46,940 bases of DNA from the NCBI GenBank assembly GCA_029859505.1, contig JAOUCZ010000003.1, positions 1 through 46,940 on the forward strand, read 5' to 3'. The notes under the pieces are model-generated. The model did no database searches. It was not told where the DNA came from and saw only the letters and a list, made by a program, of their open reading frames with translations. This document shows positions 1-12,143 of the stretch, in pieces. Positions within the stretch are counted from its first letter, which is position 1. Each line of letters opens with the position of its first letter. Position numbers and translations under genes: made by a program. The DNA comes from Lysobacterales bacterium. Lineage in GTDB: Bacteria; Pseudomonadota; Gammaproteobacteria; Xanthomonadales; SZUA-36.

Positions 1-237
1 TGGAACAATAGAGGGATAAAACTTGAATAAGTTGTGAATAACTTTGTCATTGAGAAGGAAGAGCGCTTCTCCACAAGTTATACACAGGCTTAACTTAATG
101 ATGTACACAAGGTTGTAGGTTTATAAATATTTGATTTTAAAAGATTTTATAGGCTTATTGGACCAAAACAGCAGCACCTATTACTACTACTGTTTATATA
201 TCTTAATTAAAAAACAGTAATTATTAAGGACCAAAGT
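1..237. promoter_or_regulatory. Upstream region of dnaN with two DnaA boxes, possible origin-associated region
   Basis: This AT-rich stretch ahead of dnaN carries two matches to the DnaA box TTATNCACA: TTATTCACA on the minus strand at 33-41 and TTATACACA on the plus strand at 78-86. A long A/T run follows at about 120-165. No open frame resembling a DnaA C-terminus is visible, so dnaA, if present, ends before the window. In gammaproteobacteria the dnaA-dnaN gap can hold DnaA-controlled promoters or part of oriC. Which of these applies here cannot be decided without the upstream sequence. AAGGA about 7 nt before the dnaN ATG is its ribosome-binding site. Confidence 0.5.
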
Positions 238-1338
238 ATGAAATTTACTATATCCAGGGAAGTGCTTCTTCAACCCATCAGCCAGGTTATCGGCGTTGTT
301 GAACGTAGACAAACGTTGCCGGTATTGGCTAACTTCATGCTGGTTGCACGAGACGACCGTTTGACTGTCACGGGCACAGATATGGAAGTTGAGCTCATAT
401 CGAGTGTCCCAGCCCATGTAGCCCAGGACGGTGAAATCACTGTTCCAGCCCGTAAGTTTCTGGATATTGTCAAAGCTTTACCGGACGGCGCTAATATTTC
501 TTTCAGTGTCAGTGATGATAAGGCAACACTTTCAGCTGGCCGCAGTCGTTTTACCCTGGCTACTCTGCCCGCTTCAGAGTTTCCCGCGACTGACCAAGTA
601 GAAGCTCTTGAAAACATTAATGTTTCTGAAGAAGAGCTTAAGAGAATGATGGACAAAACCTCGTTTGCTATGGCGAATCAGGATGTGCGTTACTATCTCA
701 ATGGTCTGTTATTTGATTTCAGTAGTGACCAATTACGGGCAATCGCCACCGATGGGCACAGATTGGCAATTTGTGATCTTGAGAGCGCTATCAGTATTAA
801 CAGTGACCGGCAACTTATCGTTCCACGAAAGGGTGTAATGGAACTGACCCGCATGTTGTCAGATGATTCAAATGAGGTCACCCTGGCCATTGGACGTAAC
901 CATGTAAGATTGGTTAAGGGCCACACCACGTTTACTTCGAAGTTGATCGATGGCCGCTTCCCTGACTACAAAGCTGTAGTCCCGGTAGGTGCAGATAGGC
1001 AAATGCTCGTGGACAGAGCCTCATTTATTCATGCTTTGCAAAGGGCCGCAATTTTATCCAATGAAAAGTACAAGGGTGTGAGGCTCGAAGCAGAGGGATC
1101 CACAATTAAGATTATCGCCCATAACCCACAACACGAAGAAGCCGTAGAGGAGATTGAAGCTGAATTCAATTTTGATCGCCTGGCTGTCGGGTTTAATGTG
1201 ACATACCTTCTTGATGCTTTAATGGCAATTGATACAGAACTGGTATCAATGGAACTTAAAGATGCCAATAGCAGTTGCCTGGTTTCCGCACCAGACTCTG
1301 ATATCAACAGACATGTGGTAATGCCGCTAAAGCTTTGA
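238..1338 (+). CDS. dnaN: DNA polymerase III beta subunit (sliding clamp)
   Basis: At 366 aa this is the standard length for the bacterial beta clamp, a ring-shaped homodimer that holds polymerase III on DNA and recruits other replication and repair proteins. The start MKFTISREVLLQPI and the C-terminal end NRHVVMPLKL are typical of the family, with three clamp domains of about 120 residues each. The ATG follows AAGGA with good spacing. It is the first complete gene of a dnaN-recF-gyrB block, with recF beginning 18 nt after its stop. Nothing is unusual in the coding sequence. The identification is secure. Confidence 0.98.
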   Translation: MKFTISREVLLQPISQVIGVVERRQTLPVLANFMLVARDDRLTVTGTDMEVELISSVPAHVAQDGEITVPARKFLDIVKALPDGANISFSVSDDKATLSAGRSRFTLATLPASEFPATDQVEALENINVSEEELKRMMDKTSFAMANQDVRYYLNGLLFDFSSDQLRAIATDGHRLAICDLESAISINSDRQLIVPRKGVMELTRMLSDDSNEVTLAIGRNHVRLVKGHTTFTSKLIDGRFPDYKAVVPVGADRQMLVDRASFIHALQRAAILSNEKYKGVRLEAEGSTIKIIAHNPQHEEAVEEIEAEFNFDRLAVGFNVTYLLDALMAIDTELVSMELKDANSSCLVSAPDSDINRHVVMPLKL

Positions 1339-1356
1339 GCCGGGTAAAACTCCGAT

Positions 1357-2433
1357 ATGCGGGTTAAATCCCTTAATATCAAAAACTTAAGAAATATTTC
1401 ATCGACACAACTGGACTTAGATCCGTCTTTGAACTGTTTCATAGGTGATAACGGTGCGGGTAAAACCAGCATTCTGGAAGCGCTTTCAGTATTGTCCAAG
1501 GGTCGGTCATTCCGAACCGGCCAGATAGCGTCAATTATTGGGCCTGACCACCACAGTTTCCAGGTCGTAAGCAAAATCGAAAGCCATGCGGGCCAACCCC
1601 ATCAACTGGGAATGGAGCGCTATGAAGGTAACTGGTCCGCTCGACATAATGGCGAAAATATAACGCAGTTAAGTGAACTGACCAAGTTACTCCCCCATGT
1701 TCTTCTGGAACCCAATAGCCATACCCTGGTCAGTGGACCGCCTGATGGACGAAGAAAATATCTCGATTGGGGTGTGTTTCACGTGGAACATGCCTTTCTA
1801 ATGCTTTGGAGAAGATACAACCGTGTCTTGAAGCAAAGAAACGCTGCGCTAAAACAATCCAACAGAATGGTAGTGGAGAGTCTTGATCAGCAGTTTTTTC
1901 AGCTAGGTGAGCAATTACATATTGCCAGGGAGAAACACATCACGCTGCTTGATTCCATACTACAGAACCAACTTTCAAGTTTCTGTGAGACTCTTGAAGA
2001 CATAAAGATTGTATACAAGAAGGGTTGGACAGGGGAAAGCCTCAAGGAAGCACTTCAGTTATCGGAGATTCGGGACATGGAGAGAGGATCTACAGGTCCA
2101 GGCCCGCACAAGGCAGATTTAAATTTATCGTTAAGCGGTGTACCCGCAAGAGAACGACTTTCCCGGGGTGAGCAAAAAGCCATGACTGCCGCCCTGATTA
2201 TGTCACAAGCGCAAATGATATGTGAATCAGGAGAAAAGCCGGTATTAATGCTCGATGACCTTTCTTCAGAGTTTGACGAAAAGCACCTGGCGAAAGTACT
2301 GAATGCTGGAATGGAACTGGATACACAGATTTTGCTGACTGGAACAGTTTTGCCACCCGCGATTAAGTCTCTAAACAGCCAATTCAGAGTGTTTCACGTG
2401 AAACACGGTAGTGTTACAGTAATGACCCTGTAA
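1357..2433 (+). CDS. recF: DNA replication and repair protein RecF
   Basis: RecF is an SMC-like ATPase that, with RecO and RecR, helps load RecA at single-stranded gaps. This 358-aa protein has the Walker A motif GDNGAGKTS near residues 30-38, an ABC-type signature region (LSRGEQKAM) and a Walker B (MLDDLSSEFD) near the C-terminus. Length and order match the family. The start ATG lacks a strong Shine-Dalgarno sequence, and translation may be coupled to dnaN 18 nt upstream. Two 16-bp parS-like palindromes are embedded in its codons, encoding FHVEH and FHVKH; they are listed separately. Confidence 0.97.
   Translation: MRVKSLNIKNLRNISSTQLDLDPSLNCFIGDNGAGKTSILEALSVLSKGRSFRTGQIASIIGPDHHSFQVVSKIESHAGQPHQLGMERYEGNWSARHNGENITQLSELTKLLPHVLLEPNSHTLVSGPPDGRRKYLDWGVFHVEHAFLMLWRRYNRVLKQRNAALKQSNRMVVESLDQQFFQLGEQLHIAREKHITLLDSILQNQLSSFCETLEDIKIVYKKGWTGESLKEALQLSEIRDMERGSTGPGPHKADLNLSLSGVPARERLSRGEQKAMTAALIMSQAQMICESGEKPVLMLDDLSSEFDEKHLAKVLNAGMELDTQILLTGTVLPPAIKSLNSQFRVFHVKHGSVTVMTL
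1775..1790. promoter_or_regulatory. parS: parS-like site 1 inside recF
   Basis: The 16-mer TGTTTCACGTGGAACA fits the bacterial parS pattern TGTTNCACGTGNAACA bound by ParB (Spo0J). It is a near-perfect palindrome with one asymmetric position. It lies in frame within recF and encodes the GVFHVEH stretch. Position near dnaN is where origin-proximal centromeres are expected. The ParB protein itself is not in this window. Confidence 0.8.
2390..2405. promoter_or_regulatory. parS: parS-like site 2 inside the 3' end of recF
   Basis: TGTTTCACGTGAAACA is a perfect 16-bp palindrome and an exact form of the canonical bacterial parS site. It lies 600 bp downstream of the first copy, 28 bp before the recF stop codon, and encodes VFHVKH. 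Such a palindrome is very unlikely by chance. ParB loading here would place a partition complex beside the origin. Confidence 0.85.
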
Positions 2434-2454
2434 ATGGGTTAAAGTCCTAAAAAA

Positions 2455-2484
2455 CAGACATTTAATGCCACTCAGTGGTATAAT
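2455..2484 (+). promoter_or_regulatory. Candidate sigma-70 promoter of gyrB
   Basis: A perfect -10 hexamer TATAAT at 2479-2484 is preceded after 18 nt by CAGACA, which matches the -35 consensus at four of six positions. It lies in the recF-gyrB gap about 100 nt before the gyrB start. A separate gyrB promoter is common because gyrB responds to supercoiling. This is a sequence match only. Confidence 0.45.
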
Positions 2485-2488
2485 GTAG

Positions 2489-4987
<2,499 letters not shown>

Positions 4988-4990
4988 TTA

Positions 4991-5020
4991 CAGCCCGGAA
5001 AAGATCCGGGCTGTTATTTC
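4991..5020 (+). terminator. Terminator hairpin between gyrB and glyS
   Basis: CAGCCCGGA and TCCGGGCTG form a perfect 9-bp GC-rich stem around a five-base loop, followed on the plus strand by TTATTTC. It lies just after the gyrB stop and just before the convergent glyS stop. The U tract is imperfect, so it may slow transcripts from both sides rather than act as a strong one-way terminator. Confidence 0.65.
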
Positions 5021-5037
5021 ACCAGGTATTGCTGAGA

Positions 5038-7155
5038 TCAACCCAGTAAGGCAAGGTTTGCAATACGGTCAAATAAACCCTTGAGTTCGGCCAGTAGATT
5101 TAACCTGTTCAGGCGCACTTCCGGGTTGTCATCCATTACCATAACCTTGTCAAAAAAGGCTTCAATACTTTCAGACAAACCGGCGAGAAGCGTCAGGGCA
5201 GCAGTGTAGTCTGCCTCTTCATAGAGCTTATCCAGGTCATTAGATATTCTTCTAACTTCTTCGAAAAGAAATGCTTCTTCGTTAATAAGTAATATATCTT
5301 CTCTAATCTTGTTATTTATATCCTGACCCGATTTACGCAAAATATTGCCAATTCGCTTATTGGCGCCGGCCAGTTCTGAAGCCACATCGAGTCGCATGAA
5401 CTCCTGTAAAGCATCAAGCCGCGTTACAAGGTCAGGTAGCGTACTGAGTGGTGCATCCAGTGCCGCATTCACGAGACTGGTTTCATAACCCTGCTCTAGC
5501 AGGTAGTTCTTCAGTCGCTCCAATATGAACCGGCGAAGTTCCAGCAGAACCTCCGGCGAGACTGGCAGCTGCTCCTGCAGGGCTAAAGCCGAAATTGCCA
5601 GCCCCCTGTCAAGTTCAATATTTAACTCACCATCAAGCAATATACGAACCACACCCAATGCGGCACGGCGCAATGCAAAAGGATCCTTGTTGCCGGACGG
5701 TTTAAGCCCGGTCGCGAAAATACCGGTGAGCGTATCTAATCGATCAGCCAGTGCGACAACTTTTCCAAGTGCCTCAGAGGCTAATTGATCGCCCGAAAAG
5801 GCGGGAAGGTAGTGCTCTCCAATGGCGAGGGCCACCTCATTAGTTTCACCGCTTTGCAGGGCATAATAACGCCCCATTACACCCTGGAGCTCCGGAAACT
5901 CTCCTACCATCTGACTGACAAGATCGCACTTACACAGACTGGCAGCGCGGTAAGCTGCTATGCTGTCGACCCCTGTATCATCGGCTATCTTCTTTGATAT
6001 TGAGGCGATACGCCTTGATTTGTCGCCAACGGACCCTAACGTATTTTGAAAAACAATATTATCAAGCTGAACCAACCAGTCGTCGATCGAAGACTTATTG
6101 TCCTGATCCCAAAAGAATCGGGCATCTGAAAGCCGGGGCCGGATTACCCTTTCAAATCCTTCACGTACGGCATCAAAATCAAGACTGTCCAGGTTGGCAA
6201 CAGCGATAAACCGGTTTACCAACTGGCCCTGATCTTTGCTAAGCAACGGAAAGAACTTCTGATGATCCTGCATACTCGCGATCAGGGCCTCGGCGGGAAC
6301 AGACAGGAATTCCTTGTCAAAGCTTCCGCAAATAGAACGTGGCCACTCGACCAGATTGGTAACCTCCGCAAGTAAACTGTCGCTGATCAAAGCCTTGGCA
6401 CCGGCGTTTTCGCCCAATGTCTCGACCTGGTTTCTGATTTTTTCCTGTCGCTTACCCTGATCCGCTATAACAAAAGCGTCCTCAAGTACTTTCTCGTAAT
6501 CACCGGCGGTTGCTATTACGTGTGGTCCAGGACTGTGAATACGGTGTCCGCGGGTGGTATTGCCGGCGTGTAGTCCAAACAGACTGCCTTGCAGAACCCT
6601 GGGGCCATGCATGATAACCAACCAATGTACCGGACGGACGAAACTGAAATCATGGGAAGCCCAACGCATGGGCTTTGCCACTGGTAAAGCCACCAGGGCC
6701 TTTTGCAGCATGGGTAAGAGCAAAACTTCAAGCGTCTGACCAGGCTTTGTTACCTTGCAAAACAACCATTCACCAGCATCGGTCTTTAGTGTGTCGAGTT
6801 CATCAACAGATTTGCCAACAGATCTCGCAAAACCGGTGGCGGCAGGTGTCGGCTGCTTATCAGCATCATATGCTGCTGTAAGGGCAGGACCCTTTCGATT
6901 CATCACCTGGTCCGGTTGACCCGCCGCTACTCCCGATATCAGTAGAGCTAGCCTTCTGGGGGTGTAATAAACCCGGCTCTTGTCAGCATCGAAGCTTAGT
7001 TCTGCCTTCTTGAGTTGGTCCATAAACCCGCTGAACAGTGTCTTACCGAGATTGGATAGCGACTTTGGGGGTAATTCTTCACAACCCAGTTCGATTAACA
7101 GGTCTGCTGAATCGTGAGCATTGTTATTGCTATCCACGTTGTTTGCCTTAGTCAT
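5038..7155 (-). CDS. glyS: Glycyl-tRNA synthetase beta subunit
   Basis: This is the beta subunit of the bacterial alpha2-beta2 glycyl-tRNA synthetase; it carries tRNA recognition and works with the catalytic alpha subunit. At 705 aa it is slightly longer than E. coli GlyS (689 aa). The N-terminal [15 protein letters not shown] and internal motifs such as [20 protein letters not shown] are family hallmarks. The ATG overlaps the end of glyQ by 8 nt, showing an operon with coupled translation. The first 17 residues before LLIEL are poorly conserved, but no better start is visible. Confidence 0.97.
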   Translation of the reverse strand: MTKANNVDSNNNAHDSADLLIELGCEELPPKSLSNLGKTLFSGFMDQLKKAELSFDADKSRVYYTPRRLALLISGVAAGQPDQVMNRKGPALTAAYDADKQPTPAATGFARSVGKSVDELDTLKTDAGEWLFCKVTKPGQTLEVLLLPMLQKALVALPVAKPMRWASHDFSFVRPVHWLVIMHGPRVLQGSLFGLHAGNTTRGHRIHSPGPHVIATAGDYEKVLEDAFVIADQGKRQEKIRNQVETLGENAGAKALISDSLLAEVTNLVEWPRSICGSFDKEFLSVPAEALIASMQDHQKFFPLLSKDQGQLVNRFIAVANLDSLDFDAVREGFERVIRPRLSDARFFWDQDNKSSIDDWLVQLDNIVFQNTLGSVGDKSRRIASISKKIADDTGVDSIAAYRAASLCKCDLVSQMVGEFPELQGVMGRYYALQSGETNEVALAIGEHYLPAFSGDQLASEALGKVVALADRLDTLTGIFATGLKPSGNKDPFALRRAALGVVRILLDGELNIELDRGLAISALALQEQLPVSPEVLLELRRFILERLKNYLLEQGYETSLVNAALDAPLSTLPDLVTRLDALQEFMRLDVASELAGANKRIGNILRKSGQDINNKIREDILLINEEAFLFEEVRRISNDLDKLYEEADYTAALTLLAGLSESIEAFFDKVMVMDDNPEVRLNRLNLLAELKGLFDRIANLALLG

Positions 7156-8041
7156 CAGCGCTCTCCTTCAGTCCCGGAAACCCCAGGCCTTCCCTGCGGG
7201 CAAGATAAGCCTCTGCTACTTTACGTGACAGGTTTCTGACCCTGAGAATAAAGCGTTGTCGCTCGGTCACCGATATTGCGCGACGAGCGTCCAACAGATT
7301 GAATGTGTGTGATGCTTTGAGCACCTGTTCGTAGGCTGGTAATGGCAGATCTAGCTCTACCAGTTTTCCCGCTTCGGATTCGCAGGTATCAAACAAGGTG
7401 AAAAGAGAAGCAGTATCAGCATGTTCAAAATTGTAGGTCGACTGCTCAACCTCATTCTGGTGAAAAACCTCACCGTAAGTAACCGTTCTACCGCCGGTAT
7501 CAGTCCAGACCAGGTCAAATATGCTATCGACATTCTGTAGGTACATCGCCAGTCGTTCGAGACCATAGGTAATTTCGCCCATGACAGGTCGGCACTCCAG
7601 ACCACCAGCTTGTTGAAAGTAAGTGAACTGGGTAACTTCCATGCCATTGAGCCAGACTTCCCAGCCAAGACCCCAGGCACCAAGCGTCGGGGATTCCCAG
7701 TTATCCTCAACAAAGCGGATATCGTGAACAGCGGGGTCAATACCGATAGCTTTTAATGAGCCCAGGTACAATTCCTGAAAGTTCTCTGGTGCCGGTTTCA
7801 TGACAACCTGATATTGGTAGTAGTGCTGCAGACGGTTCGGGTTTTCACCATAACGGCCATCCGTAGGTCGCCTGCATGGCTGTACATAAGCCGAATTCCA
7901 TGGCTCGGGGCCGATAGAACGCAAAAAAGTTGCCGGATGGAAGGTGCCAGCGCCCACTTCCATGTCGAGTGGTTGCACCAGTACGCAACCCTGTTCTGCC
8001 CAATAATTTTGCAGGCAGTTGATAAAATCTTGAAAAGTCAT
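7148..8041 (-). CDS. glyQ: Glycyl-tRNA synthetase alpha subunit
   Basis: The catalytic subunit of heterotetrameric glycyl-tRNA synthetase activates glycine and charges tRNA-Gly. I use the internal ATG at 8041 ([36 protein letters not shown]), giving 297 aa against about 303 in E. coli. The ORF-track extension of 27 residues is not family-like. Class II motifs are evident: [56 protein letters not shown]. glyS overlaps its 3' end by 8 nt. The upstream gap is shared with a divergent glutamine amidotransferase gene. Confidence 0.96.
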   Translation of the reverse strand: MTFQDFINCLQNYWAEQGCVLVQPLDMEVGAGTFHPATFLRSIGPEPWNSAYVQPCRRPTDGRYGENPNRLQHYYQYQVVMKPAPENFQELYLGSLKAIGIDPAVHDIRFVEDNWESPTLGAWGLGWEVWLNGMEVTQFTYFQQAGGLECRPVMGEITYGLERLAMYLQNVDSIFDLVWTDTGGRTVTYGEVFHQNEVEQSTYNFEHADTASLFTLFDTCESEAGKLVELDLPLPAYEQVLKASHTFNLLDARRAISVTERQRFILRVRNLSRKVAEAYLARREGLGFPGLKESADD

Positions 8042-8128
8042 GAAAATCCCGGGGTCTGATAACCGACTAATTAACCGCCTAGTATAGCCAAGCGTGGTGA
8101 AAGACAGAAGAAAAATGGACAAAAAGCA

Positions 8129-8830
8129 TTGAAACAGATCGCATTAGTTAAAATGGGTTGTACCGTAGACCAGATAAGGCCGCGGCACGGGGATTTTGAA
8201 GATTGGTTTGCGGATGGATTGGGTGTCGCGAATCTTTTACAGATAGACGTGTTCAGAAATGAATCATTACCAGCACCGGACGGTTTGGCTGGAATCGTGA
8301 TCACGGGTTCACCAGCAATGGTATCCGCTAAATTGGACTGGAGTGAGCGTACTTCCAGATGGCTACATCAGGCGGTGCAGACAAACGTAAAGATACTTGG
8401 CGTCTGTTACGGTCATCAATTGCTTGCACACGCTCTGGGCGGTGTTGCCGGAACTAATCCTGCTGGTCGTCAAATCGGAACGGTTAATTCTCATCTTATT
8501 GATAATATTGATAAAGATCCATTGTTGGGATTTTTACCAAAAAGATTCACGGCACAAGCCTCTCATTCTGAAGTAGTGCTGCAACTACCTCCGGGTGCTC
8601 AACGTTTGGCTACCAGCCCTTTGGATGAAAACTTTGCAATTCGGTTTTCAGAAAATGCCTGGGGCGTGCAGTATCATCCGGAGTTTTCCGCACCGGTCAT
8701 GTCGGATTATATTCATTACAGGGCAGACGCTTTGCGTGAGGAAGGCTTGAACCCTGAAGAACTCATGGCCAGCGTCACGGAAACCGAAGAGGCGGCTTCC
8801 GTGTTAACGAAATTTGTTGAATTGCTTTGA
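8129..8830 (+). CDS. Class I glutamine amidotransferase domain protein
   Basis: This 233-aa protein is a stand-alone GATase1 domain. The nucleophile elbow [15 protein letters not shown] places the catalytic cysteine at residue 93. [10 protein letters not shown] supplies the His183 and Glu185 of the triad. It resembles GuaA N-terminal domains and gamma-glutamyl hydrolase-like proteins such as YfeJ, but has no synthetase domain. The natural acceptor or substrate is therefore unknown. The track start is TTG; the next ATG is residue 9, which would cut into the first beta strand (KQIALVKMG), so TTG is plausible though no strong ribosome-binding site is visible. It diverges from glyQ. Confidence 0.88.
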   Translation: MKQIALVKMGCTVDQIRPRHGDFEDWFADGLGVANLLQIDVFRNESLPAPDGLAGIVITGSPAMVSAKLDWSERTSRWLHQAVQTNVKILGVCYGHQLLAHALGGVAGTNPAGRQIGTVNSHLIDNIDKDPLLGFLPKRFTAQASHSEVVLQLPPGAQRLATSPLDENFAIRFSENAWGVQYHPEFSAPVMSDYIHYRADALREEGLNPEELMASVTETEEAASVLTKFVELL

Positions 8831-8909
8831 GTTTTGAAACTAGCTCTAATCTATCAACGGAGAAACCCATCCCTTTGTGATGAGCGGTTCTATCAAAAAG
8901 CCATGGAAA

Positions 8910-9359
8910 CTACTCCGCAGATTCAACCTTAAAAATAACGCCATCAACACCGGTTACCCTGATGTGTGTCCCGGTCGGTAAATCCGGGCCTTTTACCTTC
9001 CAGGTGGAATCGTCCACGGTCACTTTACCCACACCATTGGTGATTGGCGCAGTAAGTGAAAAAACACGCCCGATGTATTGTTGACCACGGCGGTTCAGAT
9101 TGGGCTGGTCGGTTTTGGACGGCCGGCTTTCCCGGTATTTTCGCCAGGCCAGAACAGCCACAATGGATGCAATGGCAAACAGTATCAACTGGGTCTCAAG
9201 ATCAATGGAAGGGAAAACCAGCAAAATCAGACCAACGGCGGCGGCGGCTATTCCAAGCCACAGAAAGAAGAAGGCCGGTGCTGTGAGTTCCAGTATTAAC
9301 AATACTCCAGCGAGTATCCACCAGTGCCAGAATACAATATGGTCAAACCACTCCATCAT
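8910..9359 (-). CDS. nfeD: NfeD family membrane protein
   Basis: This is a short-form NfeD protein of 149 aa with no protease domain. It has three to four hydrophobic segments in the first about 75 residues (HWWILAGVLLILELTAPAFFFLWLGIAAAAVGLILLVF and a following helix) and a C-terminal OB-fold domain (IGRVFSLTAPITNGVGKVTVDDSTWKV). NfeD proteins pair with SPFH proteins, and this gene starts 2 nt after qmcA ends. The pair probably forms a membrane microdomain complex linked to protein quality control. The start could be either of two adjacent ATGs. Confidence 0.92.
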   Translation of the reverse strand: MMEWFDHIVFWHWWILAGVLLILELTAPAFFFLWLGIAAAAVGLILLVFPSIDLETQLILFAIASIVAVLAWRKYRESRPSKTDQPNLNRRGQQYIGRVFSLTAPITNGVGKVTVDDSTWKVKGPDLPTGTHIRVTGVDGVIFKVESAE

Positions 9360-9361
9360 TT

Positions 9362-10297
9362 TCAGCTACTCCCGCCTGTTTTATCGCCGCTGACAGACTT
9401 TGCTATTTCAGTGATTCCCGCCAGGCTGCCGAGAATACCTGTTGTTTCCATCGGCAATAGCAGTGTCTTCTGGTTTGCAGAGGTGGCAAATGTTTTCAGT
9501 GCATCAACATACTTTTGCGCGACAAAATAATTGATGGCCTGCATGTCACCCGCAGCAATAGCCTCTGAAACCATCGTTGTGGCTTTGGCTTCAGCTTCTG
9601 CCAGCCGCTCACGGGCCTCAGCATCCCTGTAAGCCGCTTCCTTACGACCTTCCGCGTCCAGAACAATGGCTTGCTTTTCACCCTCAGCCTTTAGAATTTC
9701 TGCCTGTCTGAAACCTTCAGCCTCAAGAATATTGGCGCGCTTTTCACGCTCGGCCTTCATTTGCCTGGCCATCGCATTGACCAGGTCCATGGGCGGTGTA
9801 ATGTCCTTGATCTCAATACGTGTAACTTTAAGCCCCCAGGGTGTGGTGGCTTCATCAACTACATTCAGAAGCTGGGCATTGATGGTGTCGCGCTTGGATA
9901 AAGCGTCATCCAGATCCATTGAGCCCAGAACGGTACGGATATTGGTGACTGTCAGGTTTAAAATGGCATGTTCTAGCCGGAAAACTTCGTAGGCTGCCTT
10001 GGCGGCATCCAGTACCTGGAAAAACACTACGCCATCCACGGTCAGGACCGCGTTGTCCTTGGAAATAACCTCCTGTGATGGAACATCCAGAACACGCTCC
10101 ATCATATTGACGCGTTGTCCGACCCGGTTAACAAATGGAACCATTAAATGAAAGCCAGGACGAAATGTGGTGTTGTACTTACCGAAACGCTCTATTGTGT
10201 ATTCGTAACCCTGCCGGACGATGATGACAGCTTTACGGAGAACAATAACAGCGAGAAACACCAGAACAATTGCCGTGATTAGTGCGTTTTCAAACAT
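9362..10297 (-). CDS. qmcA: SPFH/stomatin-like membrane protein QmcA
   Basis: At 311 aa this matches E. coli QmcA (about 305 aa). It has an N-terminal membrane anchor ([15 protein letters not shown]), an SPFH domain ([69 protein letters not shown]), and a long charged coiled coil ([14 protein letters not shown] onward). A C-terminal region follows. SPFH proteins oligomerise into membrane rings and can influence the FtsH protease. nfeD follows immediately, so the two form an operon. Assignment to the QmcA family is firm; the exact role is inferred. Confidence 0.93.
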   Translation of the reverse strand: MFENALITAIVLVFLAVIVLRKAVIIVRQGYEYTIERFGKYNTTFRPGFHLMVPFVNRVGQRVNMMERVLDVPSQEVISKDNAVLTVDGVVFFQVLDAAKAAYEVFRLEHAILNLTVTNIRTVLGSMDLDDALSKRDTINAQLLNVVDEATTPWGLKVTRIEIKDITPPMDLVNAMARQMKAEREKRANILEAEGFRQAEILKAEGEKQAIVLDAEGRKEAAYRDAEARERLAEAEAKATTMVSEAIAAGDMQAINYFVAQKYVDALKTFATSANQKTLLLPMETTGILGSLAGITEIAKSVSGDKTGGSS

Positions 10298-10439
10298 TTT
10301 AATCCCTTTTTTTAGCTTGAAGCAGGTAAGGTTAACTCTTCATAATTAACCGCTTTTTCCAATTTTAAAGGGTATCAGAAATCGCCTTGACCGGGATGCC
10401 CCAAAAGTCACTGGCAAAACCTCAACAACAGGAATGAAC

Positions 10440-11171
10440 ATGAGCGATGAACAGGACAGGTTATTTGCCAACAACCGGGCGTTAACCTCGGGATTCCGCT
10501 TTGATGAGCAGGTGGTCAAGGTGTTCCCTGATATGATTGCCCGTTCAGTGCCGGGGTACGAATTGGTGGTACCGATGATCGGTTTGCTGGCAAGACGTTA
10601 CGCTCAGCCTGATTCACAAATTTACGACCTGGGTTGTTCCCTGGGAGCAGCCAGTCTGGCCATGAGTCTTGCGGTCAAAGCCAGTGGTATCAGGATCATT
10701 GCAATAGATAATTCCGAGGCCATGGTCGGTCGTTGCAAAGAAAACCTGGTGGATAAAAGCGGCGTCATTCCAATCGATGTTCGCCTGAAGGATATACTGG
10801 ATATTGAGATTGAAAATGCATCGGTTGTAGTGCTCAACTTCACCTTGCAGTTTCTTGGCCGGGATCAACGCCAGTCTTTGATCAACCGAATTTCGGCAGG
10901 TATGCGTGAAGGAGGGGCATTGATTATTTCAGAAAAAATATGCTTTGAAGACGTGCAGGAACAAACGGATCAGACCACGTGGCATCACGATTTCAAGCGT
11001 GCTCAGGGTTATTCGGACCTGGAAATTGCCCAAAAACGTAATGCTTTGGAAGATGTTCTGCGTCCGGAAACCGAGGCCTCTCATTTCCAGCGCCTGCAAC
11101 AGGCCGGTTTTCCCCGATACCATCGCTGGTTTCAATGTTTTAGTTTTGTCAGCTATATCGCATTCAAGTGA
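10440..11171 (+). CDS. cmoA: Carboxy-S-adenosyl-L-methionine synthase
   Basis: CmoA converts SAM and prephenate into carboxy-SAM, the cofactor used by CmoB to build 5-oxyacetyluridine at tRNA position 34. The product has a Rossmann methyltransferase core (IYDLGCSLGAASLAMS) and the CmoA-specific opening DRLFANNRALTSGFRFDEQVVKVFPDMI. I choose the second ATG, at 10440: AGGA lies 6 nt before it, whereas AGGA abuts the ATG at 10434 too closely. This gives 243 aa. Its stop overlaps the cmoB GTG by 4 nt, so the two are translationally coupled. Confidence 0.96.
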   Translation: MSDEQDRLFANNRALTSGFRFDEQVVKVFPDMIARSVPGYELVVPMIGLLARRYAQPDSQIYDLGCSLGAASLAMSLAVKASGIRIIAIDNSEAMVGRCKENLVDKSGVIPIDVRLKDILDIEIENASVVVLNFTLQFLGRDQRQSLINRISAGMREGGALIISEKICFEDVQEQTDQTTWHHDFKRAQGYSDLEIAQKRNALEDVLRPETEASHFQRLQQAGFPRYHRWFQCFSFVSYIAFK

Positions 11172-12106
11172 AGAACCCTTATCTTCAATTACAGACATCA
11201 GCCTGGTATGAGCTGGCGGAGTCCGGCTGGCAGGGTCTGAAAAACTCTAACCATGGTGACCTGCCGCATTGGCTTGAGAGCATAGACAGCCTGCCTGAAG
11301 GTGACGGTTACCATCAACTGGACCGCGATGCACCTGAACTTGGTCGACCGGTTGCAGATCCGGCGTTATTGCGTCGGGAGTTGCTCAATTTACACCCATG
11401 GCGCAAGGGACCACTGAAGTTGGGTGGTGTCAAAATAGATACAGAGTGGCGCTCTGACTGGAAATGGAACCGTTTAAAACCGCATCTTGATCTCAAAAAC
11501 CATAAAATTCTGGATATTGGTTGCGGCAATGGTTATTTCGGTTTGCGTATGTTGGCCGCCGGCGCCCAACTGGTGGTGGGTATTGATCCTACAATGGTCT
11601 TTGTCATGCAATGGCTGGCGATGAGAAAGCTGGGACCTGGATTGAATAATTTTGTCCTGCCGCTAGGTATTGAAGACCTGCCGTCAGATACCCCCGGCTT
11701 CGACAGCGTTTTTTCGATGGGTGTTTTATATCATCGGCGCAAACCTGTTGAACACCTTGTGCAGCTAAAGAACCTGACCCGACCGGGTGGTCAGATCATT
11801 TTGGAAACGCTGATTTTGGAGGGTGAGAGCAAGGCAATACTGAACCCGTCAGGCCGTTATGCACGGATGCGCAATGTACACGCCATTCCAGACCTGCTGG
11901 TTCTGCATTATTGGCTGGAGCAGGCGGGTCTAAGCAATACAAAGGTACTTGATGTGAGTAAAACCAGCCTCGATGAGCAACGCCGTACCGACTGGATGAC
12001 CTTTGAATCCCTGCGTGAGTGCCTGGATATTGAAAACCCTTCCATTACCATTGAAGGACACCCCGCGCCAACCAGGGCAGCATTGCTTATCCAGGTTGAT
12101 GAATAA
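11168..12106 (+). CDS. cmoB: tRNA U34 carboxymethyltransferase
   Basis: CmoB transfers the carboxymethyl group from carboxy-SAM to 5-hydroxyuridine at the wobble position, widening codon reading. The 312-aa protein is slightly shorter than E. coli CmoB (323 aa). It keeps the hallmark blocks PWRKGPLKLGGVKIDTEWRSDWKW, ILDIGCGNGYFGLRML and FSMGVLYHRRKPVEHL. The start is GTG in a GTGA overlap with the cmoA stop. The N-terminal segment is more diverged than the rest. rraA follows after a 37-nt gap, probably in the same transcript. Confidence 0.96.
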   Translation: MKNPYLQLQTSAWYELAESGWQGLKNSNHGDLPHWLESIDSLPEGDGYHQLDRDAPELGRPVADPALLRRELLNLHPWRKGPLKLGGVKIDTEWRSDWKWNRLKPHLDLKNHKILDIGCGNGYFGLRMLAAGAQLVVGIDPTMVFVMQWLAMRKLGPGLNNFVLPLGIEDLPSDTPGFDSVFSMGVLYHRRKPVEHLVQLKNLTRPGGQIILETLILEGESKAILNPSGRYARMRNVHAIPDLLVLHYWLEQAGLSNTKVLDVSKTSLDEQRRTDWMTFESLRECLDIENPSITIEGHPAPTRAALLIQVDE

Positions 12107-12143
12107 ACCGAATACCCAACAAATAAAACAGGACAACAGGACA

